Shown here: piece by piece, positions 40,437 through 52,625 of the stretch | How positions within the stretch are numbered: the stretch's first letter is position 1 | How the letters are laid out: every line of letters begins with the position of its first letter | Origin: Marsupella aquatica | Taxonomy: Eukaryota > Marchantiophyta | Direction of reading: 5' to 3' | Assembly (NCBI GenBank): GCA_973895155.1 | Contig: OZ316897.1 | Coordinates: forward strand, 16,120,001-16,184,000 | Length of the DNA stretch: 64,000 bases | The notes under the pieces: model-generated | Database searches by the model: none | Seen by the model: only the letters and a program-made list of their open reading frames with translations | What the model was told of the DNA's origin: nothing | Position numbers and translations under genes: made by a program

Positions 40437-43400
40437 TGGGGAAAGGCAGCAAGATAGGTGGTGGAGAACGGCTCCGGGTGTTGTTGCTGACCGTGGGCGC
40501 AGTTCTGCTACTCGCAGTCACCGTGGGGACAAATGTGCTGCAATGTGATGCTGTGCACATCAGTTCGTCTACCGAGAAGAGCCACTTAGAATCAGAAGAA
40601 TATCACACGAAATTGCAGGATGCGGATGGATGTGCAGCAGAGGATGATGACAATGGGATTTGCTTACCGCCGTCTATGAATGGGGATAAAACGAAGGCAG
40701 GGGAGGCCGTGAAAGAAGCACAGGAAGAGGAGGAGTTTGAGTTTGAGTTTGAAGATGTGGAGGTAGAGAGCAATGGAGATGACGACGACGGCGAATATGA
40801 GGAGAGTGATGACGAAGACGAGGAAGGCGAAGATTTGGAAGACGAAGAAGAAGACGATTTCGAAGGAGAGGACTTTGAAGATGAATTAGAAGGCGAGGAG
40901 AGATTGAAAGCGGAAGAAGAAGACGATCAGGAAGAAAAATTGGTGCGTTATTGATCTCCTTTTGATTTTAACAATTTGTTATTGTGATCGTTTAAGGAAA
41001 GGTCCGGAGATCCAATAATCGAAGCCCAGAATTGCTTATTGTACACTAATTCATCATCAGCATTGGGCTTGATCCGAAACAATGGTCCGGGTGTTAGATC
41101 TTCCTTCTTTGGACACTCAACGGTGAATGGCAGTTCTTCTTTGTTATGTCAAGCATGGGGCGTCCATAATCATAATCATAATAATAAGATGCACCAAGGC
41201 GACCACATGGTGGAATCTGTCCGCCTTATTCATTTGGATAACTGTTGAGGCTTCAGTGTTTGACAAATCTATTATACCACAATCAAGGTAACCGTAAAAT
41301 ACTTGGGTTTCGGCTTTGGAAACATGTCCATTGCTGCTGATTTTTTGAAACAAGAGTAGTGATTATCCTGCTGAATTCGAACGAAGAAAGATTTTTTCCT
41401 TTTCTTATTTTATCAAACATAGTTGATGAACGTTGAGGCCTACTCCAAGTGACTGGGAAGGCTCCATTCTTTGGCTAAAAGACGTTCTTCAATGGGATGG
41501 CAAGATCTAGGAACTAGGCTACCTAAGGGAAAGCCACCATGCCTGTGGATCATCGTAGTCTGTTCTGATTCCAAAAGTAGACTTTTTGAAAACGTAGGGT
41601 AAAAATGAATAGACAACGGGATTAAGAACCTCTAAAAATGTGCAGTTTGATGAGACGGACGTCGTGGTGCTGGGAGGTGCAAATTTCTCCGAGTTCGTGA
41701 ATTCAAGACACTATGTTATGGTGGAGTTTTATGCCCCCTGGTGTGGCCATTGTAAAGCCATGGCGCCGGAGTATGCAGAGGCAGCAACAATTCTCAAAAG
41801 CGAAGCAGTTTTGGCGAAGGTGGATGCCACTGCTCACGACGTACTTGCTCGGGAGTATGGCGTGGAGTCCTACCCTACGCTGTTCTTCATCATTGATGGG
41901 GTCCACAAAAAGTACCCCGGTCACAATAAAAGGTTGGTTTTCGTAACATAGGGTCTCAGAATGAATAAGACAACCTTTACTTATTAAGAAACTTATCAGG
42001 GTCTTGAATGATGTAGAAATATTTTGTAAGTGGCCAAATCTTTGCAAGCTGCGTGGTTTTTTGGTTCTCAGCGTTATCTAGCATAATGAATTGTAATCTG
42101 CAAAACTAGTTGAATAGTTTGAACCCCTCGAGATTTCAAGATGCTAACCGGTCCTTAGTGTTTAGTCACTTGGGCCCCTTTTAAAAAAATTTCATGTCTC
42201 TTATATTTAATGGATTCCCGTCCTTTCTTAGTAAGCATTTCGCTTGATTTCCCGAAATCCTGTAATACTATAATGGTCTCGGAATGGTCATACAGCTGGT
42301 GTCCTCACCGTGCATCTCACCAAAAGTTGTATCCGTTTCGTTCTTTCATTTTGTATTGCGAAACTGTTGGTTATTTTGTCGTGTATGTAAGCTTAGCTCC
42401 ATTGGGTCGTTGCAGGGACGAAATTGTAGACTGGGTGAAGAAGAAAACTAGTCTAACCGTAGCAAAGCTATTATCCAAGGGCGATGCCGAGTTGACTCTC
42501 GACTCACAGAAGTCTCCCATAGCCATCGCACTTCTAAGTTCCTTGGAGGTACTAGCGAAGAATCAAGCTTGAGTTTCTCCCTTCTCCTTCCCTCCTCTTA
42601 CCCCGCGCTTGGATTATTTTTGTCCATAATTAATTCTTCTAGTCCTGAATCGGAGAAGTCTTTAGTAGCGTTTTTATTGTTTTTAGAAATCTTACAGCTT
42701 AAGAGCTCAGTTGGATAGAGCCATGAGTAGTCATTTGTGGTTGGTTTGGTGAAATGGCAGGGAGAAGAGGTTGAAGAGTTTACATCTTCAGCAAGGCAAG
42801 AGGATGACGTTTCGTTCTACCTAACAAACAGTGCTGAAGTGGCTGAGGTTTTTGACATCCCCAGTGACGTCAAGCGGCCGGCCGTTTTGTTGCTGAAGCA
42901 GGAGCCCGAGAAGGTCACTTGGTTTGGTGAGTACTGAAACTCTCGCACAACAGTTGATCCCCCATCTGCATGGAGCATTGATTATGATTCAGAATTGGAG
43001 TTGCTATTGAAGCAGTCAGCAGGAAAATGAAGTATGTGCCGTGGATAGACAAGTAGAGGTCATGAATTTGAGAATACAGTCGTGTAGATCTGGATTTTAG
43101 ATGTGTTATCATAAGACGTGCAAATGGCCCATTTCTGCCCTTGTAGTTACTCATAGCGATCGAGTGGTTAGTTTTTGTAGATCTTCAAATAAGCAAGTGG
43201 TGCATTTGGATGCTAAGAATTAAATTTACAGATAAAAACTAATTTTGTCTCTATGGTCTATGTAATTCTAGATGGTCCGTTCAAGCGAGACGAAATTTCA
43301 GCATTCGTGGCCAAACACAAGCTTCCCTTGATTGTGACCTACAACAAGGAAACCTCCTCATTAATATTTCAATCATCCATCAAGAAACAAGTACGTCACA

Positions 43401-46400
43401 GGCTTCTAATGTTGATATTTTGTTAACTCTGGGGCAAACTGAATGGTGGAATTCTTACTGGAGAGCAGACCTCCATGTATATTCTTTTGGATAGAGGAGT
43501 TCTGATTACTTAAGGGATATCTTTTGTCTAGAGTTTTAAGATTTTACCTGAATCAGATTTAGATGTCGTTACTTTCTTGCGTCTGCTCCTTAGTGAGAAT
43601 GGTAGAGTACTGTTTTCAATTGCATTTTATGGGCACTTTCCACCAAGTTACGGAGGGTGCAGTCATTTAGACATTTCCACGCTGGATTGTGACGTTGGCA
43701 GGTCATCCTCTTCGCTGGTCAAGACGATCTTAACGAGCTGAAAGCCGGTTTCATGGAAGTATCGAAAGCTCTTCTAGGAAACGTACGGGCCACCTCAAGT
43801 TTGCAAATATTGAACTTCTCAAGTACAGAAGCGAATTGGTGGTGATTTGTAAGTGCTTGCTTTGTTCAGGTTATGAATCCACCGTAACAGAGTTCAAGTT
43901 TCCGCGTGCAGTTAGTATTTGTCCACGTGGATCTCGACGATGAAGAGCAGGCAAAGGGAATTATTGAGTTCTTTGGTCTAACTGGGGACAAGCCAGCGGT
44001 AGGCTCTCTTATCGTGTGCCACAAATGTCATGTGCCTTGGATGAAATTGACAAATTGCTGGCATGTCTGGAATCCCTCAAAACCTTCTAGCTTCTTACTA
44101 GTCTATATAGAGATGTGCACTTCCTCAGATTGTCCTTGGTTGAATTTGCTGCAAAACGTCGGCATAAGAAGAATTCTTTAGAGACCACTTTTGTTCATGC
44201 CGAAAATACTTGGAGCATGGTGCAGGTTATGGGGTATGAGACACAAGAAAACGGACGGAAGTTTTTGCTAGAGGCTGATATCACGGCACAAAATGTGAAG
44301 GTAAACTTACTTATCTGTTCCATGTTGATCAGCGCTAACCTTAAAGATGAAATCAGATCCTTGTAGAGGCCAAATTAGTCTTTTTAAACTGAGTTTTATA
44401 TATTCTTTTGAAGGCCTGTCATTTCAGTAATAATAAGTTTTGATCACCTTATGCATAATTTGGAACTCTCAATTCTAAGCAAGCTTGATGCAGGCAATCT
44501 TCAGTAGTAAGTTTTTTAGTGGTTCTGCATCTGCTTAGGGGATGTTTGCAGATTCAAAGTAGGTCATCTAAGCTAGAACTCAAAATGTCAATGACCGTGT
44601 GTACTGCTATCAGGCCTTTGGAGAGGCTTTTTTAGCCGACAGCCTTAAGCCCCACCTCAAATCAGAGGCAATTCCTGAAACGGTATGGCCAGTTCTGGAC
44701 ATCGTTATTTCTTTGAAATAGCATTACAGGACAGTGACAAATTTGTGACTTCCACCATTGTTACCAACAATTTTCTTCATCTAGATGTACACATTAAGTG
44801 TTATGGTCATATGAGAGAATCTTAACAATGGTCATTGCCTCCCGTAACAGAATGACGAAGATGTGAAGATTGTGGTGGGCAAGAATTTGGATGACGTTCT
44901 TCTCGATGAAACTAAGGATGCTTTTCTTGAGGTTTGTTCCTACTGTCAATGTCTCCCATAATTCATACAAGGCAGAGTAAATTGCGGATGTTTCGTCTTC
45001 TGTAGATATCAAGCTGCAATTGCTGCACACAAATTACAGTATCAGATGTACTCCCTATATCTGGGTAGTAGGCTTTGCAAATTCTTCGCGTCACTCCCCC
45101 TACAGCACCAGCTATGATACCACTTGTGAGCTGTACAAGTGTGTTGAGCAATGTGACCCTTCAAGAGTGACACAGATCATCCGCACGCTTCTACAGACGA
45201 TTTCTCTGCCCATTATCCTCACTAGTTCTTGTGTGGGGATCTCTACTCTATGGTCGTTATCCCCTGTAAGAGAACTGTTTGGGGGATATACCGCAGACAC
45301 GGAGTGCTCTGTGAAACTAAAACTTGGGGTAGCTTACTGTGTGCTTAAGATATGAGCTCGTGTGTGCGAACATAGAATATCTGAAAACTGGAGAGATACG
45401 GGAGGACATGAACTACATGAGCTACAGCAGTCGCCATTCTCACTCTTCTCTGATAGTCAATTACACTCCTGGGTCTGGACTACATAATCTTGTCCAGCTT
45501 GTGCAGAAGCTTGAGGTTCTTAACTAAAAATCTGAACAGGGCATAGATCTAAACTGGAGTAGCTGCCATAATATTTGCATTGACAGTTGTCATAGTCAAT
45601 ATAATCATTTGCAAACACTACCAACAATGGAACTAGTTTACTCTTATTTTGGAATTAGAGCAGTTGAAAGCTGTTGTGGAAACGTTGAATTGATATTCTC
45701 CTCACGTTCTTTCTATTGGGTATCTCCTGTGCATCTCGTGTAGATATATATGCCTGGTTGTGGGCATTGTCAAGAACTGGAACCAATTTGGAATAAACTG
45801 GCCAGGCGATTAAGATCAGTAGAGTCGATTGTCATTGCAAAGATGGATGGCACTGCTAATGAACACGACAGAGCAAAGGTACGTACAAGGACTAATCATC
45901 TAAGTACTAGGGATGACAATTTTCCGGCATGAACTTTTCCTTTTATTAGAGTCAGCAACGCGCATGTAATGTCTTCAACAAAAAGTGCAGATAATTTGAG
46001 AGTACTTGGTGTTTTGTTTGTATCTGCAGCCAGATGGCTTCCCCACTCTCCTTTTCTTTCCTGCAGGGAAGAAAAGTTTTGATCCGGTATGTTCTCATAA
46101 ATACAACACCCTGTCCATTTTATTGGATTTTTTTTTTCCTTCTGTAGGTTAGATGGAATGTGACACTGTTCTCTCAGGGGATTGCTGGATTTCTTTCTGC
46201 TGTTTCCCTGAAAGCGCCCTGTTGGACTGTCAGAATTATTTATAACCTTTAGGCAGGCTAACGTAGAGCACAATTAATCCTCTGTCAGTGTGGCCTTTGT
46301 TCATCCCAATTCCCTCCCTCCGTGATCTTTGCATTAGGTTCACCGGCTCTCTTCTTTCTCCTATATCACTTTCTTTGTGCTTTTTGTCCTTCTGCGTAGA

Positions 46401-46759
46401 GTTTATTCCCGGGGTTTCTTTCATGCACCTCATGGGGATTGTCAAAGTCTGCGTCACAATCTCTCTGCTGCTAAGTTGCTGTTTAATTGATGGTCCAGAT
46501 AACATTTGACGGAGACAGGACAGTGAAGGAGTTCGTCAAGTTTCTGAAAAAAGAAGCTGCCATTCCCTTTACAGTGCCAAAGAAACCTGAGAGCCAAGAG
46601 AACTCACGTGCAGCGCAACTGACCAATGAGTTTACGAGCACCACGACGTCAGCTGAAGAGCCTACCAGTGATGCAGAGAGCATCTCTTCTACTTCTGCAG
46701 AACCTGAACTTGCCTCTGTAATCGAGGAATCTCAGAGTTTCAGGAAGGACGAGCTATGA
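40433..46759 (+). CDS. protein disulfide isomerase, PDIL1-3/1-4 type, 13 exons, complete
   Basis: Exons: 40433-40942, 41646-41932, 42416-42548, 42761-42926, 43272-43390, 43702-43782, 43912-43998, 44226-44300, 44614-44682, 44851-44931, 45744-45878, 46030-46086, 46499-46759; all borders GT-AG and phases agree, giving 686 residues. Hydrophobic signal segment (about 15-35), a long Asp/Glu-rich region (about 75-170), thioredoxin domain a with WCGHC (Cys203/Cys206), b and b' domains, domain a' with CGHC (Cys542/Cys545), and a C-terminal KDEL for ER retention. It forms and rearranges disulfides in ER proteins. The a' active site reads MPGCGHC, with Gly541 in place of the usual Trp. The acidic N-terminal region is typical of plant PDIL1-3/1-4. 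Confidence 0.93.
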
Positions 46760-47513
46760 GGATCTCTCAAATTCTTACACTTTAGGTAGTTTCAAAGTTT
46801 TCAAAACTTGTGAGGCTTCTGTTTATGTCCACTTTACAGATTTTTTCATCCAGCGAAGAAGTTGCCAAGGTCGAGAGTGTCAAAGTCACTTGGGACGTGG
46901 TTGTCATTTTGCTGTGGATCTCACTCTTCAATCTAATTTGATGTAACATAATGGCGTTCACCCAATATGACCTCGGCTAGTTAGGTAAAGTATATGAAAG
47001 CTCAAGGCCATCTGCTCTTCTAAACTCACTTCAATTCTTTTGTCATGGTGGAGAAACACATGAACGAGTAGATGATCAATACATGATTTGAATTGGCTTT
47101 AGATTCATTGACCCCCATCTCTGGGTAAATAGCAAACGTAGTCAGACGCCCAAGACGTAGGATTGAGACAGAAAACTCTGATTGGTTCTTACTTTGATAG
47201 GAGTCATTCGTCCACAATTTCATGGATTGTACCTGATTCCAATTCTAGACAGTTTTCTACTTATCAATTGGAACCAGCGACTACCTTTCGGAAGCATCTG
47301 TGAGTAGGAGCAACGATTTGCGCCTGTGTCTCGTGCGATTACCACCAATTCGGATCAGAGACAGCCAGCTTTAAGGGGAGTATGTGATTCGATAATCTTA
47401 TCCGAATGCGCGCTTCAGGTCACGAGTCATGAAGAGCTTTTTGTCAATTCGTACTCCGCGTACTTTAAATCGTGATCTCAATTGTGAGGCAGCTATTTGG
47501 CCTGACGGATGTG
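46760..47513. other. spacer downstream of the PDI gene
   Basis: 3' untranslated sequence of the PDI gene, then no supportable feature. Confidence 0.4.
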
Positions 47514-47688
47514 GAGTTCTGGAACTAACGGTGAGGCCAATAACGTTGAGGCCAACATACACGGCCACAGATCTAAGATATTATCTTCCTTCTTCTTGCA
47601 GAGTTCTGGAACTAACGGTGAGGCCAATAACGTTGAGGCCAACATACACGGCCACAGATCTAAGATATTATCTTCCTTCTTCATGCAG
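47514..47688 (+). repeat. 87-bp tandem duplication
   Basis: GAGTTCTGGAACTAACGGTG ... ATTATCTTCCTTCTTCTTGCA occurs at 47514 and 47601, nearly identical. Each copy ends in a pyrimidine run plus GCAG, like a splice acceptor. Because 87 is a multiple of three, frames run through it. Confidence 0.9.
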
Positions 47689-48379
47689 CCGTTTGACCAT
47701 TCCCACATCCAGTCGGATAGAGAACTTGTCCATCAGCACTCAACTGCTCTATGCAGACACTAGCGCGATAGCAATTTCTGAGACTTGTTCAATCTGCTCT
47801 CTGAGCCTGCAACTTATTGAAGCTCACTTCAGACAGACGTAGTAATTCGGGTTTCTGTGGTGAGACTTTGGCATTCCTCAACATGTTGACCTGATCTCGA
47901 CAAGAGAAACATTAGAGACACAACACAAAGCCTCTCCGCGAATTCAAGGTTCGCAACCCTCCTCCCAGGTCATCCAAGCAACGAAGTAATGAAGTTGCTG
48001 AGAAATTCAACAAAAGTGAACATGTCAACGACCAGTTTCAGCCGACGTAGACATCTTGCCACTAAAGTGGTGAACTCCCAGTTGACAGTTGACGAGAGTG
48101 AACGCGCACTGGGCATGCGGGCGGGTTGGAAGGTGATCACGGCTTGCATGAAGACGGAGGGTCAAAATGGGAAAACGCCTCCCTACAGGTTCTCCTCGGT
48201 TCTCTCCAATGTGGCTAGCTTAGATTGCAGAGGAGCTCATCTTGCATAGACGCGGGCGCCAAGAAGGAGAAGCATCTTTACCTTCACGAATTCTTTTGGC
48301 TGGCCTCTTCGGGGATTGCTATTTTGGTCCTTACATCTAAGGGCACTGTCAAATTCACGACCGACGACCAACTATTCAT
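47689..48379. other. spacer without supportable gene
   Basis: Short plus-strand frames (for example 47989-48249) without recognised motif. Confidence 0.4.
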
Positions 48380-48650
48380 AACCCCTCATCCTCTACCCCT
48401 CAATTCGAACTAATAATGCTCTCTGCAAACTTCTTTTTAAATATATTTTCCTGTACATGAAATGTAATCTACGAAATGCATCCTCTGCCCCTCAATTCGA
48501 ACTCACAATGTTCTCTGCAAACTTCTTTTTAAATAAATTTTCCCTGTACATGAAATGTAATCTACGAAATGATGAAATCAGTCTACGACATCAGTCTGAG
48601 GAAATCAGTCTACTAAATCAGTCTAAGAAATCAGTCTACGACATGCTGTC
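48380..48650 (+). repeat. 90-bp duplication followed by 15-16-bp repeats
   Basis: CCTCAATTCGAACT ... GCAAACTTCTTTTTAAAT ... GTACATGAAATGTAATCTACG occurs twice (from about 48392 and 48482). The second copy runs into about five copies of GAAATCAGTCTACGA-type units. Confidence 0.85.
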
Positions 48651-48737
48651 CTGCGGGTGCTGACCAAATTTTGTCATTGGAGAGTACAGCTTTAAAGCTC
48701 AACTGTGCCGATGAGGAAGCTATTGGCAGTCAGACTA

Positions 48738-49637
48738 TTATGGTGCACAGCCTCCCAGACTAAAGGTCGTCCCCACACTCCAAGTCCCACAGACCACAGA
48801 CCTGCAAAGAAGTTGACTACCGTTCTCCCCATCCCTGGGCCGCATCATTACTAGAAGTTCGTGACCCGAACGCACAACCCTGGGAAATAAATACCATTCC
48901 AGACGAAACCTGTCATACTTAACAGGCTGTACCAGCTTCCAGGTATTCGAGGAAGGATCATACAAATCCACGTTTTCCGAGAGATTGTGAAGCTGTTCAC
49001 CAATCACGAACAACAACGGTTGCCCTTGTACGGTGTTGTTTACTACCCTCCACTTCTCGGTAGAGCAATTAAACACCATCAGCAACTTGGGCTCTCGGTA
49101 ATGCGATACCGGAACGTAGATTTCCTTATTGAGACAGGCCACCCTCAAATCAACCAAACGATTCTGCCCGAGGGCAATGCACGGCTCGTCCACAATCAAA
49201 GACCACTCGTCCTTCTTTGGATCGAAAACTTCCACACTGACACACTCCTTAGAGAATGCGTAGAGCTTTCCATCGTAAGGCACACAAAGTTTAAGTTTTC
49301 CATCTCAAGCCCTGCGAGGTTCATGTTTTCCATTCCAAGACTCGAAGTATTCAATATAAGCCAGGAACTTCGTGCCTGAGCATGGTTTCCAAGCGCGGTG
49401 ACATCCTCCGAGATCCAGCGATAGAAATCTAGTTTGTAACTGGAATCTTCCTCCCTCGGTCTTATGTACATAAAAATCCCGAACATAAACCTTATCATCC
49501 AGCAGCAATGGTAGAGCTAGGGATTTTTTGACAAACTCTGGCATGAATGACCTTACGTGAGGCACCAGAGGCATCAACTGCTGCTCTAGATCATGGACTG
49601 AGTTCGCTTCCTTGCGTTCTACACTTGTCGTCCCTCA
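48738..49637 (-). pseudogene. kelch-repeat protein, F-box/kelch type, with one in-frame TGA
   Basis: One minus-strand frame is open from about 49637 to the TAG at 48738 except for a TGA at 49307-49305. It gives LLLDDKVYVRDF, YDGKLYAFSKECVSVEVFDP, KKDEWSLI, LNKEIYVPV, ENVDLYDPSSNTWKLV and FRLEWYLFPRVVRSGHELLVM, the alternating pattern of kelch beta-propeller blades. No F-box is seen upstream. The TGA follows RRA in a stretch with local GATGGAAA repeats and could come from CGA. Such proteins usually act as substrate adaptors of SCF ubiquitin ligases. Pseudogene or recent nonsense allele. Confidence 0.65.
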
Positions 49638-50129
49638 ATGGCTCTCTTCCAGGCCCAATTAACACACGCCAGTACACACAAAGTTCTCCATGACACAAGG
49701 CACACTGGCACTGAGAAGGTCACACTACAGAAAACCTCTCTATTAAATCCGTTTTTCGCTCATTCATCACACCTGCTGCTGCACAGTTAGAATAGTAGAT
49801 TGGCTCTATTAGGAGAGGAATAATAATACATCGCAGGACGGTAGAGCGTACCCAGTAAGCTCCTTGAATTATGGGGAGATAAGGACTAGGGAAGCCGTGC
49901 TAATACTCGTTTGGTCAAGTTTCTTGACCAGGGTGCGCCGATACACACGTAAGCGACATTAAGATGACAGAGCAGGGTAGTTCCAATCGGTGCCGAATAC
50001 CAGCGTATTAGGTGGGTTTGTCATGAGGTGATAACTAGCTTCAGGCCAAGAATTCTGGCCCACAGAGAGCCTGAGTAGAGGAAAAGTTGAATGCTGTCTC
50101 ATAACGAATGCAATGTCTCCTCAAACATA
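49638..50129. other. spacer without supportable gene
   Basis: No recognised coding frame, RNA gene or repeat. Confidence 0.4.
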
Positions 50130-50290
50130 GAAATCCAAGGTCCCAATTGCCACCGTACCAGAAGTAGAGTGGGCTCATCACAGGGATTCTGCCCAAAGAA
50201 CTCGGCAACTGCTCGATCAGCCCTGGAGCACCTCGATGTGCATGGAAACCAGGTTTCGGGAAACCTCCCAGACGCCGAGCTCAAAAGATG
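50130..50290 (+). pseudogene. leucine-rich repeat fragment (receptor-kinase type)
   Basis: One frame gives LITGILPKELGNCS (about 50173-50215) and the next frame gives ALEHLDVHGNQVSGNLPD (from about 50221). Together these are two consecutive plant-type LRRs (LxGxLPxELGNC, LxxLDVxGNxxSGNLP) separated by a frameshift. No signal peptide or kinase is nearby. Confidence 0.55.
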
Positions 50291-50639
50291 TTAGTGTTTG
50301 TCCTCTTTAGACCTCTTTTGAGTTTTCTCCAGTGTACTTTGTTTGGCCTTATTTTTGTAAATTGATCATTCAAACCAAAGCATTAGTACTCCCTATTTGC
50401 AGAGTCCATCACCATTGTTTTCTGTTGTTTCGCTGGCAAGGAGGGAGGCTGTGGGTGCACCCACCATGGAAATTTTATCTGAGCACGCCTAGCCATCCCC
50501 ATCATAGACAGAAGGAAAAAAAAGATGCGAAACTAGTAATGAGTCGAATGAAAGTTTGGATTTAGTAGAAATGGCGTGACCAAGGCAGAGGGTTGGGAGA
50601 AAAAAGGGGAGGGGTACAATTAAAGGTTGGCTGGTGGGG

Positions 50640-51580
50640 TTCTTGAAATTGCTGTTTCTCTGGAGATACAACAGAGAGGGCCTGAAAGCGCAGCTGTCTA
50701 GGGTAAGTGGATTTGATGACTGCCGTTTTTGGAGAAAAAAAAGAGAAGGCATGGAAGCTCAACTGTCCAACAGAATCTGAAAAGTGCCGTTTGTTTCTGG
50801 AGATAAGAGAGACAAGGCATGGTACTAAGCACAGTTTGTTGAAAGGATGTGCTGAATGCTGGTTGTTTCTGGGAGATTAGAGAAGACATGGAGCTCAATT
50901 GTCTACGAGCTTTGATGACTCCGGTTTCTTCATTGGAGTTAAGAGAGGAGGCCTGGACTCTCAATTGTCGGACAGGATTTGGTGAGTGCTGTTCGTTTCT
51001 CGGTGATAAGAGAGAAAGCATGAAACTAAGCAGAGTTGTCTAAAAGGCTTTGATGAATGCTGTTTGTTTCCTGGAGACACGAGAGTAGGCATGGAACCAC
51101 AATTGTCTACAAAAATTTGATGAGTGCTCTTTGTTTCTTGGAGTGAGAGAGGAGGCATGGAAGCTAAATTGTCTAACAGGATGTAGTGAGAAAGCATGGA
51201 ACTAAGCACAATTATCTAAATTGATGGTTTTCATGGATGCTGTTTGTTTCGTGGAGTTCAAGAGAGAAGGAATTGGACCTCAACCGTCTAACGGAATTTT
51301 ATGGGTGTTGCTTGCTTCTTGGTGACAGGAGAGAAGGCGTGGAAGCACGACTGTCAAAAGATGATGTCGGCTGTTTGTTTCTTGGAGATAAGAGAGAACG
51401 AATGAAAGCACAATTGTCCTGCAGGATCTTATGGACTGAAGGATTTCACCAGTTTTGTTTCTTGTAGTAAAGAGAAACAAACATGAAAGCGCAATTGTCG
51501 GTAAGGATTTGATGAATGCTACTTTTGATGACTGGAAATAAGAGAGGAGGCATGGAAGCAGCGCAATCGTCTACAAGGAT
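50640..51580 (+). repeat. degenerate tandem repeat, about 70-bp unit, roughly a dozen copies
   Basis: Units read GCTGTTTGTTTCTTGGAGAT, AAGAGAGAAGGCATGGAAGC, TCAATTGTCTAACAGGATTTGATGAAT with many substitutions and small indels. Copies can be followed near 50650, 50720, 50790, 50865, 50925, 50990, 51058, 51125, 51240, 51300, 51372, 51450 and 51520. Frames in it are not conserved between units. Confidence 0.8.
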
Positions 51581-52387
51581 TTGATGCGCGCCAAGATCAG
51601 TAGGGGTATCGAACACAGAACATAAATTAAATATGTCCCGAGGCAACGAACCGGAATTCCATGCTGCTGCCCGTTCTTGCACGAATGCATGCAGGCACTG
51701 AGCGCTTGAGCAACTCGCAGCGCGACGACGACGATCCCTATGTCCAGTTTGTAGAGCTGCAACTTGCGACTTGAGTGGGCTCTTCAATTAAGGGAAACAA
51801 GATGTGCAATGCAAAATGCGCTGATGGTTTGATCTCAGCGGTCTAGAGAGACACTCATGTGAAATAGCTTAGATTGCAGAGATGGAAAGAGTTGCATAGC
51901 GGACCACCTACGGTAACGGGAGGATTGAAGAACACAACCCGAAAGGCTATTCTTCTACTTCCAATGCAGGTTCTTTACTTAATGGCGACAGTCGCTTCGT
52001 CCGCCGATTCTTTGTCCGAATGTAGACTCGATTGACAGTACAGCTGAAATTGCGGAGATGGAGCTATGATGCAGATGTGACGTACACTCGCATAACTAAG
52101 GAAACCGGTGTCTTACATTGCAGATACACAGTCTGTAGAGCTCATTAGGGTCGGATTATCGGAGTCCTTGCATGGCAGATGTACAGTACTAATGTGCCGA
52201 CGAGAGTACAGTCCCTTCGAGTGAGTTCTCCTGTCAAATAAAATTGTATACCGGCAGAGCGCATTAAAGTCTGTCTAGACGAGAGAATTAAGTCTCCGTT
52301 CCAATTCTCCACACCGCGCGCGCCATTTTATAAATGCAAGTCATGGCTGAAGTGAAGAGATTCGGAGAGAAGCGTTGCACTGTGCCA
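51581..52387. other. spacer without supportable gene
   Basis: No recognised feature. Confidence 0.4.
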
Positions 52388-52625
52388 CTGCGTGTGTGAC
52401 GCCAAACATGGAACGGCTGCTCTGATGGACTCTACAAAAAAATAAAAATGATATTATGATTCTCTGGAACAGTAACTCTGTGAGCTCCACCAATGCAGCC
52501 AGTCCTCTGTTGCCTCTATGTGTGACCCATGCTTGCACTGATGGACTCTACAGAAGAACAGAATGAGATTACGATTCTTTGGAACAGTTACTCCGTGAAC
52601 TCCACTAATGCAGGCAGTCCTGTAA
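52388..52625 (+). repeat. 116-bp tandem duplication
   Basis: CTGATGGACTCTACA ... ATGATTCTCTGGAACAGT ... GAGCTCCACCAATGCAG at 52422 recurs from 52538 with about 15 percent difference. Confidence 0.8.

Noticed and set aside
50640-51580. CRISPR-like array
   Set aside because: Units are degenerate throughout, there is no constant repeat with unique spacers, and the genome is eukaryotic.
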